Positions 24,367 to 33,193 of a DNA stretch of 46,288 nt are shown in pieces; position 1 is the stretch's first letter; the number at the start of each line of letters is the position of its first letter. The notes beneath the pieces were generated by a model, which was not told where the DNA came from, made no database searches, and saw nothing but the letters and a program-made list of their open reading frames with translations. The position numbers and the translations under genes are program-made. This stretch comes from Catenulisporales bacterium (GTDB taxonomy: Bacteria; Actinomycetota; Actinomycetes; Streptomycetales; Catenulisporaceae), in assembly GCA_019510485.1 (NCBI GenBank), contig JAEKKI010000159.1, positions 1-46,288 on the forward strand. The letters are read 5' to 3'.

Positions 24367-25461
24367 ATGCCACACGCCCTCCTGCTGTCCGGATCCCTGG
24401 GTCAGGGTCATGATGTGATGGCGGCCGCGTGCGCGGACTCGCTGCACGACCGCGGCTGGACCACCTCCACCGTGGACGTGATGGCGCTGCTGGGCCGCCG
24501 GTCCGGCGCGGCCGGGGAGGCGGTGTTCCGGCGGCTGCTGGCCGTGCCCGGCGTATACGACGCCTTCCACTTCTCCGCGCTGCGGCCCGGGACCCGGCTG
24601 GCCGGTCTCACCGAGAAGGCGGCGGTCTCCCGGCTGGCGCCGCGCGTGCGCGAACTGCTGGAGCGGGAGCCGGCCGACCTGGTGGTGTCGGTGTTCGCCA
24701 CGGCCGCCGGGGCGGTGGACGCGGTCCGGCGAGCGGGCGGCGCGGTCCCGCCCCATGTGGTGTTCTGCACCGACGTCACACCGCACCGGCTCTGGGTCCA
24801 CGACGGCACCGACCTGTTCCTGGTGACGTCGGAGGTGGCAGCCGCCGGCGTGCGCCGCTACCGCCCCGACGCCGAGACCGCCGTGGTCCCGGCCCCGCTG
24901 CGCCCGGCGTTCTACGACCCGCCGAGCAAGCCGAAGGCGCGGGCGGAGTTCGGGGTCCCGGCCGAAGCCCGCTGCGTGCTGCTGATGTCAGGATCCTGGG
25001 GCCTGGGCCCGGTCGCCGACGCGGCCGCCGCGCTGGGAAAGGCCGGGGTGCACGTGCTCGCGGTCGCCGGACGCAACCGGGAGTTGGAAGCCCGGCTGCG
25101 GGCCGTCGGGAAAAAGGAGCCGCGAGTCCACGCCCTCGGCTACACCGACCGCGTCCCGGCGCTGATGGCGGCCGCGGACCTCGTCATCACCAGTTCCGGC
25201 GACACCTGCAGCGAGGCGCGCGCGATCGGCCGCCGGCTGCTGCTGCTGGACGTGGTGCCCGGCCACGGCCGCGACAACCTGCAACACGAGCTGGAGCTCG
25301 GCTTCGCCGACGTCACCGGGGCCCGGCCCCGGGACGTGGCCCGCGCCGCGCTGGCCGCCCTCGACCGGCCCGAACCGTCGCCGTCGGTCGGCGCGGTGCG
25401 CGCTCCCTGGGAGGCGGCGTTCGAGACGGTCCTGCGTCGAATGGGGTTGGTGTCCGGGTGA
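24367..25461 (+). CDS. MGDG-synthase-like glycosyltransferase (GT28-type)
   Basis: 364 residues. The N-terminal ALLLSGSLGQGHDVMAAA matches the monogalactosyldiacylglycerol synthase N-domain with its glycine-rich loop. The C-terminal half has the GT-B donor site region (SSGDTCSEARAIGRRLLLLD). Members move a sugar from a nucleotide donor to a lipid acceptor at the inner membrane face, so the product here may be a glycolipid. Directly downstream of the aminotransferase and epimerase and shortly before the hopanoid operon; the acceptor might be diacylglycerol, a polyprenol or a hopanoid. Confidence 0.85.
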   Translation: MPHALLLSGSLGQGHDVMAAACADSLHDRGWTTSTVDVMALLGRRSGAAGEAVFRRLLAVPGVYDAFHFSALRPGTRLAGLTEKAAVSRLAPRVRELLEREPADLVVSVFATAAGAVDAVRRAGGAVPPHVVFCTDVTPHRLWVHDGTDLFLVTSEVAAAGVRRYRPDAETAVVPAPLRPAFYDPPSKPKARAEFGVPAEARCVLLMSGSWGLGPVADAAAALGKAGVHVLAVAGRNRELEARLRAVGKKEPRVHALGYTDRVPALMAAADLVITSSGDTCSEARAIGRRLLLLDVVPGHGRDNLQHELELGFADVTGARPRDVARAALAALDRPEPSPSVGAVRAPWEAAFETVLRRMGLVSG

Positions 25462-25519
25462 CGTGAGGAGAACAGGGGTAGGCTGGTACTACTGGTACTG
25501 AACGGAAATTGTTCAGCTC

Positions 25520-26236
25520 CTAAAAGTGCTCAGCAAGTGGCCCCACCGACCACCCGGCGTCTTGACAATGCTCGACGATCCTCGGAACCGAGACCAACGT
25601 CCCGCGCCATGCTGTGCCACCGCCATCGGGGGCGGTGTCGTGCAGCAGGATCGTCGTGCCCCCGCGCGTATCGGACAGCACCGTGTGTTCGATCTCGGCG
25701 GGGGAGCGGTCCTCGATCCAGTCCTTGCCCCAGGCCCCCCACAACACCGGGCGCAGTTCGGCTCGCCGAGCCGCGCGCCACAGCCCGCTCGTCAGGATCC
25801 CGAACGGCGGCCGGAACCATCGTGGCCGCTGCCCGCAGACCTGTTCGATCAGATCCCTGGCCCGTCGCAGATCCCGAACGTCACGCTCCGGGCCGGGCAG
25901 CCACTGAGTGCGGTGCTCCCAGCCGTGGACCGCCACCTCATGGCCCCGGGCGACCGTCTCGGCGACCACCTCCGGGTGGCGCGCCACCCGGCAGCCCAGC
26001 ACGAAGAACGTCGCGCGTACCCCGAGCTCGTCGAGCAGGTCCAGGAACAGCGGAGTGCTGACCGGATCGGGGCCGTCATCGAAAGTCAGTGCCACATGAT
26101 CGGGGCGGCCGCGCGCCGCCAATCCCGGCAGCAGGCGATCGCGAACCGGCGGCAGCCAGCTCGCGGCGGGCCCGATGTGCGCCAGTCCCAGGGCGGCCGC
26201 ACCCGCCAGCACAGTGCCCGAACGCATGCCGGGCAC
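25520..26236 (-). CDS. CE4 polysaccharide deacetylase (NodB-like)
   Basis: 238 residues with an N-terminal hydrophobic segment (about 8-26) that anchors or exports it. CE4 motifs are TFDDGPD (51-57) with base and metal Asp, H104-x3-H108 in VHGWEH, RPPFG, and LLHDT. These metal-dependent enzymes remove acetyl groups from N-acetyl-sugars in peptidoglycan, chitin-like chains or other glycans. It converges with the glycosyltransferase and is divergent from hpnC, so it could act on either locus' product; a role with the neighbouring amino-sugar genes is an inference. Start ATG 26236; ATG 26227 is possible. Confidence 0.92.
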   Translation of the reverse strand: MPGMRSGTVLAGAAALGLAHIGPAASWLPPVRDRLLPGLAARGRPDHVALTFDDGPDPVSTPLFLDLLDELGVRATFFVLGCRVARHPEVVAETVARGHEVAVHGWEHRTQWLPGPERDVRDLRRARDLIEQVCGQRPRWFRPPFGILTSGLWRAARRAELRPVLWGAWGKDWIEDRSPAEIEHTVLSDTRGGTTILLHDTAPDGGGTAWRGTLVSVPRIVEHCQDAGWSVGPLAEHF

Positions 26237-26353
26237 TTTCCCGTCCGTAGACCGTTCACACCCCCACCGAAGATCGCCACGAATGGATCAGCCCACGTGG
26301 ACGCGAGCGCCGGGTGCTGATTGCGTTGCTGGAGAGGCGAAGGGAACCCATTG

Positions 26354-27265
26354 ATGCTGAAGACGAGCCAGTCCTGCGGACGCAGCGGGTCCGACCCAAC
26401 GGCGGCGGACATCGTGGGCTCGCACCCGCACGCCGGCCATCCCGGTTCCGCACTGCCGGACGAGCGGACGATCCGTGAGAACTTCCCCGTGGCCTTACGC
26501 ATCCTCCCGGCCCGGCACCGCAAAGGGCTGAGCGCGGTCTACCGCTATGCCCGCCTGGTCGACGACATCGGGGACGAGGCGCCGCCCGACGAGCGCGGAC
26601 GGCTGCTGGACCTGGTCGACCGCGACATCGACCGCGTCTACGCCGGGCAGGCCCCCGAACTGCCCGCACTGCGCGCCATCGGCGCCGTGGCCCGCGAGCA
26701 CGGCATCCCCGAGGCGCCGCTGCGCAAGCTGGTCCAGGCCAACCGCCAGGACCAGGAGGTCCTGCGCTACGACACCTGGGACCAGCTCGTCGAATACTGC
26801 ACGCTGTCCGCCGACCCGGTCGGACACCTGGTGCTGTACGTGTTCGACGCCGCGACCCCCGAGCGGATCGCCCTGTCCGACCGGATCTGCACCGCGCTGC
26901 AGGTCATCGAGCACTGCCAGGACGTCGCCGAGGACTTCGCCGCCGGCCGGGTCTACCTGCCGGCCGAGGACCTGAAGCTCTTCGGCTGCACCGACGCCGA
27001 CCTGGGCGCCGCCACCACACCGACCCGGCTGCGCGGCGCCATCGCCCGCAACGCCGACCGGGCCGCCGGGCTGCTCGACGCCGGCGCCCCGCTGATCCGC
27101 AAACTGGACGGCTGGGCCCGGATCAGCGTCGCCGGCTACCTGGCCGGCGGCCGCGCCACCCTGACGGCGCTGCGCGCCGGCGCCTACGACGTCCACGCCG
27201 CCCGGCTGCGCCCGAGCCACGCCCGGACACTCGCCGACGCACTGCTGATCCTCGGAGGGAAGTAA
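26354..27265 (+). CDS. hpnC: Presqualene-diphosphate hydrolase/hydroxysqualene synthase HpnC
   Basis: 303 residues from ATG 26354, with GAAGGGA upstream; a GTG at 26321 is possible but without a site. It is a squalene/phytoene-synthase fold with Asp-rich motifs YRYARLVDDIGDE and HCQDVAEDFAAGRVYLP. In the HpnCDE route HpnD makes presqualene diphosphate from two FPP, HpnC converts it to hydroxysqualene and HpnE reduces that to squalene. It is the first gene of the hopanoid operon. The rare codon TTA occurs at 26495-26497. Confidence 0.93.
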   Translation: MLKTSQSCGRSGSDPTAADIVGSHPHAGHPGSALPDERTIRENFPVALRILPARHRKGLSAVYRYARLVDDIGDEAPPDERGRLLDLVDRDIDRVYAGQAPELPALRAIGAVAREHGIPEAPLRKLVQANRQDQEVLRYDTWDQLVEYCTLSADPVGHLVLYVFDAATPERIALSDRICTALQVIEHCQDVAEDFAAGRVYLPAEDLKLFGCTDADLGAATTPTRLRGAIARNADRAAGLLDAGAPLIRKLDGWARISVAGYLAGGRATLTALRAGAYDVHAARLRPSHARTLADALLILGGK

Positions 27266-27270
27266 CCGCC

Positions 27271-28248
27271 ATGGACATGCAAGACGGGCTCAGCCGATCT
27301 GAGCCGTCGGCGCAGCCGACACCTGTAACGAAAAAGGTGCTCAGCCGATCTGAGCCGTCGGCACAGCCGACATTCACCATAAAAGCGGCCTACGACCATT
27401 GCGAACGGGTGGTCCGCGCCCGGGCCCGCAACTTCGCCTACGGGATCCGCCTGCTGCCGACCGCGAAACGGCAGGCGCTGTCCGCCGTCTACGCCTTCGC
27501 CCGCCGCGTCGACGACATCGGCGACGGCACCGCCCCGGCCGGGGAGCGGCTGGCCCAGCTCGGGACGGCGCGCGCCGACCTGCACGCCGTCGCCCGGGAC
27601 CCGAACGGGCGCCCCGAGGACCCGGTGCTGGTGGCGCTGGCCGACGCCGCGAGCCGGCACCCGATCCCGCTGGGCGCCTTCGACGAGCTCATCGACGGCT
27701 GCGAGGCCGACGTCCGCGGCACCGACTACGCCACCGTGGACGAGCTGACCCACTACTGCCGGTGCGTCGCCGGGTCCATCGGCCGGCTGTCGCTCGGCGT
27801 CTACGGCGTCGATCCCGCGCGGCTGGAGGAAGCATCGCACTACGCCGACTCCCTCGGCGTGGCGCTCCAGCTCACGAACATCCTGCGGGACATCCGCGAG
27901 GACGGCCTGATGGGCCGCGTCTACCTGCCGGCCGACGAACTGGTCCGGCACGGCTGCACGCTGAAGCTGGACGAGCACGGCCGCTTCCTCGACGATCCTC
28001 CCAACCTGGCGGCCCTGATGCAGGACCAGGCGGCGCAAGCCAGGGCTTGGTACGACACCGGACTGCGGCTGCTGCCGCTGCTGGACCGGCGCAGCGCCGC
28101 GTGCACGGCGGCGATGGCCGGGATCTACCGCCGGCTGCTGGTCCGCATCGCCGAGCAGCCGATCAGCGCCCTGAACACCCGGATGTCGCTGCCGGCGTGG
28201 GAGAAGGGCGTGGTCGCGGCCCGTGCCCTGGCGGGGCTCAAGCCATGA
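27271..28248 (+). CDS. hpnD: Presqualene diphosphate synthase HpnD
   Basis: 325 residues; GGAGGGA at 27254-27260 and ATG 27271, 5 nt after the hpnC stop. It has the squalene-synthase motifs YAFARRVDDIGDG and TNILRDIREDGLMGRVYLP and joins two farnesyl diphosphates into presqualene diphosphate. Odd feature: about 35 N-terminal residues before the conserved AAYDHCERVV start are encoded by two near-identical structured DNA repeats and read as LSRSEPSAQPT twice. The ribosome site lies upstream of the repeats, so they are translated. The stop overlaps the hpnE start (ATGA). Confidence 0.93.
   Translation: MDMQDGLSRSEPSAQPTPVTKKVLSRSEPSAQPTFTIKAAYDHCERVVRARARNFAYGIRLLPTAKRQALSAVYAFARRVDDIGDGTAPAGERLAQLGTARADLHAVARDPNGRPEDPVLVALADAASRHPIPLGAFDELIDGCEADVRGTDYATVDELTHYCRCVAGSIGRLSLGVYGVDPARLEEASHYADSLGVALQLTNILRDIREDGLMGRVYLPADELVRHGCTLKLDEHGRFLDDPPNLAALMQDQAAQARAWYDTGLRLLPLLDRRSAACTAAMAGIYRRLLVRIAEQPISALNTRMSLPAWEKGVVAARALAGLKP
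27288..27372 (+). repeat. Two structured repeats inside hpnD
   Basis: A 34-bp sequence at 27288-27321 recurs at 27339-27372 with one difference (period 51 bp, 17 codons). Each copy holds two back-to-back hairpins: GCTCAG-ccgat-CTGAGC and GTCGGC-(g/a)ca-GCCGAC. The single difference is in a loop, so pairing is kept. The design resembles REP/BIME-type palindromic elements, here in frame within a coding sequence. Confidence 0.85.
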
Positions 28249-29585
28249 GCGTGGCGGTGGTAGGCGGCGGCCTGGCCGGCATCGCGGCGGCGCTGGCGTT
28301 GCAGGAGGCGGGGATCGAGGTGGAGCTGTACGAGACGCGGCCGCGTCTCGGCGGCGCCACCCACTCCTTCCAGCGCGCCGGCCGCGAGGGGACGCCCGAC
28401 CTCACCGTCGACAACGGCCAGCACGTGATGCTCCGCGCGTTCACCGCGTACCGCGGCCTGCTGGACCGGCTCGGCACCGCGCACGGCATCGATGTGCAGG
28501 ACCGTTTCGACCTCCGGATCCTGACCCCGGACGACCGCCCCGACGCCCGGCTGCGCCGCACCGGGCTGCCCGGGCCGCTGCACCTGCTCCCGGCGCTGGC
28601 CACCTACTCCCTGCTGTCCCCCCGCGAGCGGGCGCGGGCCGCCGCGGCATCGCTGGCGATGGGCCGGCTGGACCCGCAGGACCCGCGGGCCGACCTGCGC
28701 AGCCTCGGCGACTGGCTCGACGACCGGGGCCAGAGCGAGCGGACCCGCCGCTACCTGTGGGAGCTGTTCGTCACCGCCGCGCTGAACTGCGGCGTGGAGG
28801 AGGCCTCACTGGGCCTCGCGGCGATGGTGATCAAGACCGCGCTGCTCGGCCGCTCCGACGCGGCGGACATCGGGGTCCCGCGCCTGCCGCTGGGCGAACT
28901 GCACGGCCGGGCGGCCGAGAAGAAGCTGCGACGCGTCCACCTGAAGACCAAGGTGGACGCGGTGGTTTCCGGCACCCGGCTGGTCGTCGACGGCTTCGAG
29001 GTCGACGCCGACGCCGTGATCCTCGCCGTGCCGCACCCGGTGGCCGCCACGCTGGTGCCCGACACGGCCTGCCCGGACCGCGAACGCTGGGCGGGCCTGT
29101 CCTCCTCACCGATCGTCGACGTCCACGTGCTCTACGACCGGCCGGTGCTCGACACACCCTTCGCCGCGGTCGTCGACTCCCCGGTGCAGTGGGTCTTCGA
29201 CCGGACCGGCGCCGGCGGACTGGCTTCGGACCACAGCCAGGGCCAATACGTCAGCAGCGTCGTGTCGGCGGCCGGACAGTGGATCGACGCCCCGGTGGCG
29301 CGGATCCGCGAGGTGTTCCTGCCGGCGCTCGCCGAAGTGCTGCCCCGGGCCCGCGGCGCCGAGGCCGCAGAGTTCTTCGTCACCCGCGAGCGGCACGCCA
29401 CGTTCCGCCAGGCACCGGGCTCCGCCGCCCTGCGCCCGGCGGCGGCGACCCGCGCGCCGGGACTGTTCCTGGCCGGCGCGTGGACCGCCACGGGCTGGCC
29501 CGACACCATGGAGGGCGCGGTGCGCAGCGGCCTGACGGCCGCCCGCCTGTGCCGTGGGCACCTGCAGGGAGGCAACGACCGATGA
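28245..29585 (+). CDS. hpnE: Hydroxysqualene dehydroxylase HpnE (squalene-forming)
   Basis: 446 residues. The FAD-binding motif VVGGGLAGIAAALAL is at the N-terminus, and the C-terminal LFLAGAWTATGWPDTMEGAVRSG block is typical of the phytoene-desaturase-like amine-oxidase group. HpnE reduces hydroxysqualene to squalene, the substrate of the cyclase encoded two genes on. Starts at ATG 28245 overlapping hpnD, and its own stop overlaps the next gene as ATGA, so translation is coupled throughout. Confidence 0.93.
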   Translation: MSVAVVGGGLAGIAAALALQEAGIEVELYETRPRLGGATHSFQRAGREGTPDLTVDNGQHVMLRAFTAYRGLLDRLGTAHGIDVQDRFDLRILTPDDRPDARLRRTGLPGPLHLLPALATYSLLSPRERARAAAASLAMGRLDPQDPRADLRSLGDWLDDRGQSERTRRYLWELFVTAALNCGVEEASLGLAAMVIKTALLGRSDAADIGVPRLPLGELHGRAAEKKLRRVHLKTKVDAVVSGTRLVVDGFEVDADAVILAVPHPVAATLVPDTACPDRERWAGLSSSPIVDVHVLYDRPVLDTPFAAVVDSPVQWVFDRTGAGGLASDHSQGQYVSSVVSAAGQWIDAPVARIREVFLPALAEVLPRARGAEAAEFFVTRERHATFRQAPGSAALRPAAATRAPGLFLAGAWTATGWPDTMEGAVRSGLTAARLCRGHLQGGNDR

Positions 29586-30598
29586 CAGTCGTCCCGCACG
29601 CGGTCACCGCCGGCCGCGAGATGGTCGAGGAAGCCATGCGCGCCGCCGTCGAGCGGCTCGATCCCCGGATGCGCCGGGTCGCCGCCTATCACTTCGGCTG
29701 GGTCGAGGCCGACGGCTCGCCGACGGCCGGGCCGCCCGGCGGCAAGGCCCTGCGCCCGGCGATGGCGCTGCTGTCCGGCCGGGCCGCCGGCGCCGAGACG
29801 GCCAGGGTCGTCCCGGCCGCGGTGGCGGTCGAGTTCGTGCACGCCTTCTCCCTGCTGCACGACGACGTGATGGACAACGACCGGATGCGCCGGCACCGCC
29901 CGGCCGCCTGGACCGTGTTCGGCGTCCCGGCCGCGATCCTGGCCGGCGACGCGCTGCTGGCGCTGGCCGAGGAGGTGCTGCTGGACCGCGGCACGGCCGG
30001 GGCGCACCGCGCCGCGCGCTGCATCGCCGCCACCACCCGCAAGCTGATCGCCGGGCAGGCGCTCGACCTGGGCTTCGAGACCCGCTCGGACGTCACGCTC
30101 GACGAGTGCACCGTGATGTCGGTGGACAAGACCGCGGCGCTGTTCGCCTGCTCCTGCTCGATCGGCGCGGTGCTGGCCGAGGCGCCGAACCGGCTGGCGC
30201 TGGCGCTGTCCGGGTTCGGCGAGGACCTGGGCGTGGCGTTCCAGCTCGTCGACGATCTGCTCGGCATCTGGGGCCGGCCGGAGGTGACCGGCAAACCGGT
30301 CCTGAACGACCTGCGCTCGCGCAAGAAGTCGCTGCCGGTGACCGCCGCGCTCGGCGCCGGCACCCCGGCCTCGGCCCGCCTGGCCGAGCTCTACGCCCGC
30401 CCCGATCCGCTCACCGAGGACGAACTGGTGGCGGCGGCCGCCCTGATCGAGGAGGCCGGCGGCCGGGCCTGGGCCGAGTCCGCCGCCGACGCCCGGCTCG
30501 CCGCCGCGGAGGCCCGCCTGGCCGCCGCCGACATCCCGGACGACGTGCGCGCCGAGTTCCTCGCCATCGGCCGCTTCGTCACCGACCGAGACAGCTAG
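29582..30598 (+). CDS. Polyprenyl (probably farnesyl) diphosphate synthase
   Basis: 338 residues; all-helical trans-prenyltransferase. The first Asp-rich motif is D94-D-V-M-D98 and the second is D224-D-L-L-G, lacking the third Asp, as in several actinobacterial members. KALRPAM and RSRKKSLPVTAAL are further family blocks. In hopanoid operons of this type the enzyme supplies C15 diphosphate to HpnD; chain length (C15 or C20) is not decided by sequence alone here. Confidence 0.9.
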   Translation: MTVVPHAVTAGREMVEEAMRAAVERLDPRMRRVAAYHFGWVEADGSPTAGPPGGKALRPAMALLSGRAAGAETARVVPAAVAVEFVHAFSLLHDDVMDNDRMRRHRPAAWTVFGVPAAILAGDALLALAEEVLLDRGTAGAHRAARCIAATTRKLIAGQALDLGFETRSDVTLDECTVMSVDKTAALFACSCSIGAVLAEAPNRLALALSGFGEDLGVAFQLVDDLLGIWGRPEVTGKPVLNDLRSRKKSLPVTAALGAGTPASARLAELYARPDPLTEDELVAAAALIEEAGGRAWAESAADARLAAAEARLAAADIPDDVRAEFLAIGRFVTDRDS

Positions 30599-30607
30599 GG
30601 ATGTCCG

Positions 30608-32446
30608 ATGTCTGATGTCTCCGCCGCGGCCGTCTGCCTGAAGTCCGCCGCCGACCACCTGCTGGGGTTGCAGGACGCCGAGGGCTGGTGGAAGGGCGAG
30701 CTCGAGACCAACGTCACGATGGACGCCGAGGACCTGCTGCTGCGCCAGTTCCTCGGCATCCGCACCGATGAGGAGACCGCCGAGGCCGCCGCGTGGATCC
30801 GCTCCCAGCAGCGGCCGGACGGTACCTGGGCGAACTTCTTCGACGGTCCCGGCGACCTGTCGACGACCATCGAGGCGTACGCGGCGCTGCGCATGGCCGG
30901 TGACGCGCAGGACGCTGAGCACATGCGCACCGCCCGCGCCTTCATCCTGGATCGCGGCGGCATCGAGGCCAGCCGGGTCTTCACCCGGATCTGGCTCGCG
31001 CTGTTCGGCGAGTGGAAGTGGTCCGATCTGCCGGTGATGCCGCCGGAGCTCATCTACCTGCCGAAGTGGTTCCCGCTCAACGTCTACGACTGGGCGTGCT
31101 GGGCCCGCCAGACGGTGGTTCCGCTGACCATCGTCAACGCCCTGCGACCGGTGCGGCCGCTCGGCTTCGACCTCTCGGAGCTGCGGACCGGCCGTTCGGC
31201 GCGAGCCAAGCCGGGCTTCTTCACCACCCTGGACCGCGTCCTGCACGTCTATGAGCGCCGCCCGATCCGCTCGGTCCGAGACGCCGCCCTGCGCCGTTCC
31301 GCCGACTGGATCATCGCGCGGCAGGAGGCCGACGGGTCCTGGGGCGGGATCCAGCCGCCGTGGGTGTATTCGCTGATCGCGCTGAACCTGCTCGGCTACG
31401 GCGTCGACCACCCGGTGCTGAAGAAGGGCATCGCCGGGCTCGAACGCTTCATCATCCGGGACGATCGCGGCCGGCGCCTGGAAGCGTGCCAGTCCCCGGT
31501 CTGGGACACGGTCCTGGCGATGACGGCCCTGCGCGACGCCGACCTGCCTTCGGACCACCCGGCCCTGGTCCGCGCCGCCGACTGGGTGCTGGGCGAGGAG
31601 ATCACCAACCCCGGCGACTGGTCGGTCCGCCGTCCCCGCCTGGCGCCCGGCGGCTGGGCCTTCGAGTTCGACAACGACGGCTATCCGGACACCGACGACA
31701 CCGCCGAGGTGCTGCTGGCGCTGAACCGCGTCGACCACCCGGACGCCGCCGCCGCGATCAAACGCGGAGTGCGGTGGCTGGAGGGGATGGCGTGCCAGGA
31801 CGGCGGCTACGGGGCCTTCGACGCCGACAACACCCGCACGCTGCCGCTCAAGCTGCCGTTCTGCGACTTCGGGGCGGTGATCGACCCGCCCAGCGCGGAC
31901 GTCACGGCGCACATCCTGGAGGCCTTCGCGGCCCTGGGGCGTGCGGACACGCGAGTCTCGCGGCGCGCGCTGGACTGGCTGGTGAAGGAGCAGGAGGCCG
32001 ACGGCTCCTGGTTCGGGCGGTGGGGCGCCAACCACGTCTACGGCACCGGGGCCGCGGTCCCGGCGCTCGTCGCCGCCGGCGTCAGCCCTTCGGACCCGAT
32101 GATCCGCCGGGCGGTGCGGTGGCTTGAGGAACACCAGAACGACGACGGCGGGTGGGGTGAGGACCTGCGGTCCTACGATGATCCGCACTGGGTCGGCCGG
32201 GGGACGTCGACCGCGTCGCAGACGGCGTGGGCGCTGCTGGCGCTGCTGGCCGCGGGGGAGCACGCCGGCTCGGCGGCCGAGCACGGCGTCAGGTTCCTGA
32301 TCCGCACGCAGCGGCCGGACGGTACCTGGGACGAGGACCACTTCACCGGCACCGGATTCCCCGGTGACTTCTACCTCAACTACCACCTGTACCGGCTGGT
32401 CTTCCCGATCAGCGCTCTGGGCCGCTATGTGCGGGCTCTGTCATGA
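30608..32446 (+). CDS. shc: Squalene-hopene cyclase
   Basis: 612 residues, the usual family length of about 630. The catalytic acid motif D361-T-D-D364 (DTDDTAE) matches the DXDD that protonates squalene. Several QW repeats are visible (QEADGSWGG, QEADGSWFG, QRPDGTWDE). The product is hopene/hopanol at the membrane. It starts 9 nt after the prenyl synthase stop. Confidence 0.97.
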   Translation: MSDVSAAAVCLKSAADHLLGLQDAEGWWKGELETNVTMDAEDLLLRQFLGIRTDEETAEAAAWIRSQQRPDGTWANFFDGPGDLSTTIEAYAALRMAGDAQDAEHMRTARAFILDRGGIEASRVFTRIWLALFGEWKWSDLPVMPPELIYLPKWFPLNVYDWACWARQTVVPLTIVNALRPVRPLGFDLSELRTGRSARAKPGFFTTLDRVLHVYERRPIRSVRDAALRRSADWIIARQEADGSWGGIQPPWVYSLIALNLLGYGVDHPVLKKGIAGLERFIIRDDRGRRLEACQSPVWDTVLAMTALRDADLPSDHPALVRAADWVLGEEITNPGDWSVRRPRLAPGGWAFEFDNDGYPDTDDTAEVLLALNRVDHPDAAAAIKRGVRWLEGMACQDGGYGAFDADNTRTLPLKLPFCDFGAVIDPPSADVTAHILEAFAALGRADTRVSRRALDWLVKEQEADGSWFGRWGANHVYGTGAAVPALVAAGVSPSDPMIRRAVRWLEEHQNDDGGWGEDLRSYDDPHWVGRGTSTASQTAWALLALLAAGEHAGSAAEHGVRFLIRTQRPDGTWDEDHFTGTGFPGDFYLNYHLYRLVFPISALGRYVRALS

Positions 32447-32464
32447 GGATCTCTGTCATGAGGA
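32436..32464 (+). repeat. 14-bp tandem repeat at the shc-hpnG junction
   Basis: CTCTGTCATGAGGA at 32436-32449 recurs exactly at 32451-32464. The first copy contains the shc stop codon and the second supplies the AGGAG ribosome site used by hpnG. A short local duplication. Confidence 0.85.
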
Positions 32465-32471
32465 GCCCGAG

Positions 32472-33125
32472 ATGACGGAGCTTCTGGTGTGCGCGGCGCT
32501 CGGGATCGAGGCGCGGGCTCTGCGGACCGACGGCCTGCGGGTCGAGCGGGTCGGCATGGGTGTGCGCCGGGCCGGGGAGTTCGCACGCCGGCTGCCGGAC
32601 TCCGAGCCGTTCGACGTCCTGGCCGTCGCGGGGTTCGGTGGCGCCGCCTTCGACACGTTGCGGCCCGGGGACGTGGTGGTCGCTTCTGAAGTGCGGCGGG
32701 GTGAGGCGGTGATCGAGTGCCCGTGGGCCGCGTCGGTGGCCGCGGCTCTCGAACAACACCTGGTCGCGGATCCCGGGGCGCCTGGCGTTTCCGCTTCCGC
32801 TTCCGTCTCCGCCGTCGTCACTGTCGCCGACGGGCGGGCCCCGGCGGTGGTCGTCGGACCGATCGCGACCGTCGACCGCATCGCCGGCGCCGCGACGCTG
32901 ACCCGGTTGGCGGCCGAGGGCGTGACCACCGTGGACATGGAGTCGTTCCCCCTCGTCGCCTCCGCCCGCGGCCGGCCCTTCACCGTGGTCCGGGTGGTCG
33001 TCGACACCCCGGACCACCCGCTGCTGCGTCCGTCGACGCTGCGCGCGGGCCTCAGGGCCCGCAAGCGGCTCCGATCCATCGGCACGGTGTTACGGGACTG
33101 GGCAACAGCACTCGAACACGTCTGA
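32472..33125 (+). CDS. hpnG: Adenosylhopane nucleosidase/phosphorylase HpnG
   Basis: 217 residues from ATG 32472 with AGGAG six to seven nt upstream. Nucleoside-phosphorylase-type fold: an N-terminal LLVCAALGIEARALR, AVAGFGGAAF in the middle, and DMESFPLVASARG holding the nucleoside-binding Met-Glu. HpnG removes adenine from adenosylhopane to give ribosylhopane. The rare codon TTA occurs at 33090-33092. Directly followed by hpnH, the preceding enzyme of the route. Confidence 0.9.
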   Translation: MTELLVCAALGIEARALRTDGLRVERVGMGVRRAGEFARRLPDSEPFDVLAVAGFGGAAFDTLRPGDVVVASEVRRGEAVIECPWAASVAAALEQHLVADPGAPGVSASASVSAVVTVADGRAPAVVVGPIATVDRIAGAATLTRLAAEGVTTVDMESFPLVASARGRPFTVVRVVVDTPDHPLLRPSTLRAGLRARKRLRSIGTVLRDWATALEHV

Positions 33126-33193
33126 AAAACGAATAACGGATCTATCCGCGAGAGCTGATCCTTTTGAAGTCAACCAGCAAGGAGGCGCGGAAC

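Noticed and set aside
25520..26236. Deacetylase as HpnK of composite hopanoid synthesis
   Set aside because: HpnK belongs to the YdjC-like family, while this protein has CE4/NodB motifs; at most it is an analogue.
29132..32386. Minus-strand open frame of 1084 codons antisense to hpnE, the prenyl synthase and shc
   Set aside because: Long antisense frames are expected from the third-position GC bias of this DNA. The plus-strand genes have clear catalytic motifs, and the antisense translation is Gly/Arg/Gln-rich with no domain.
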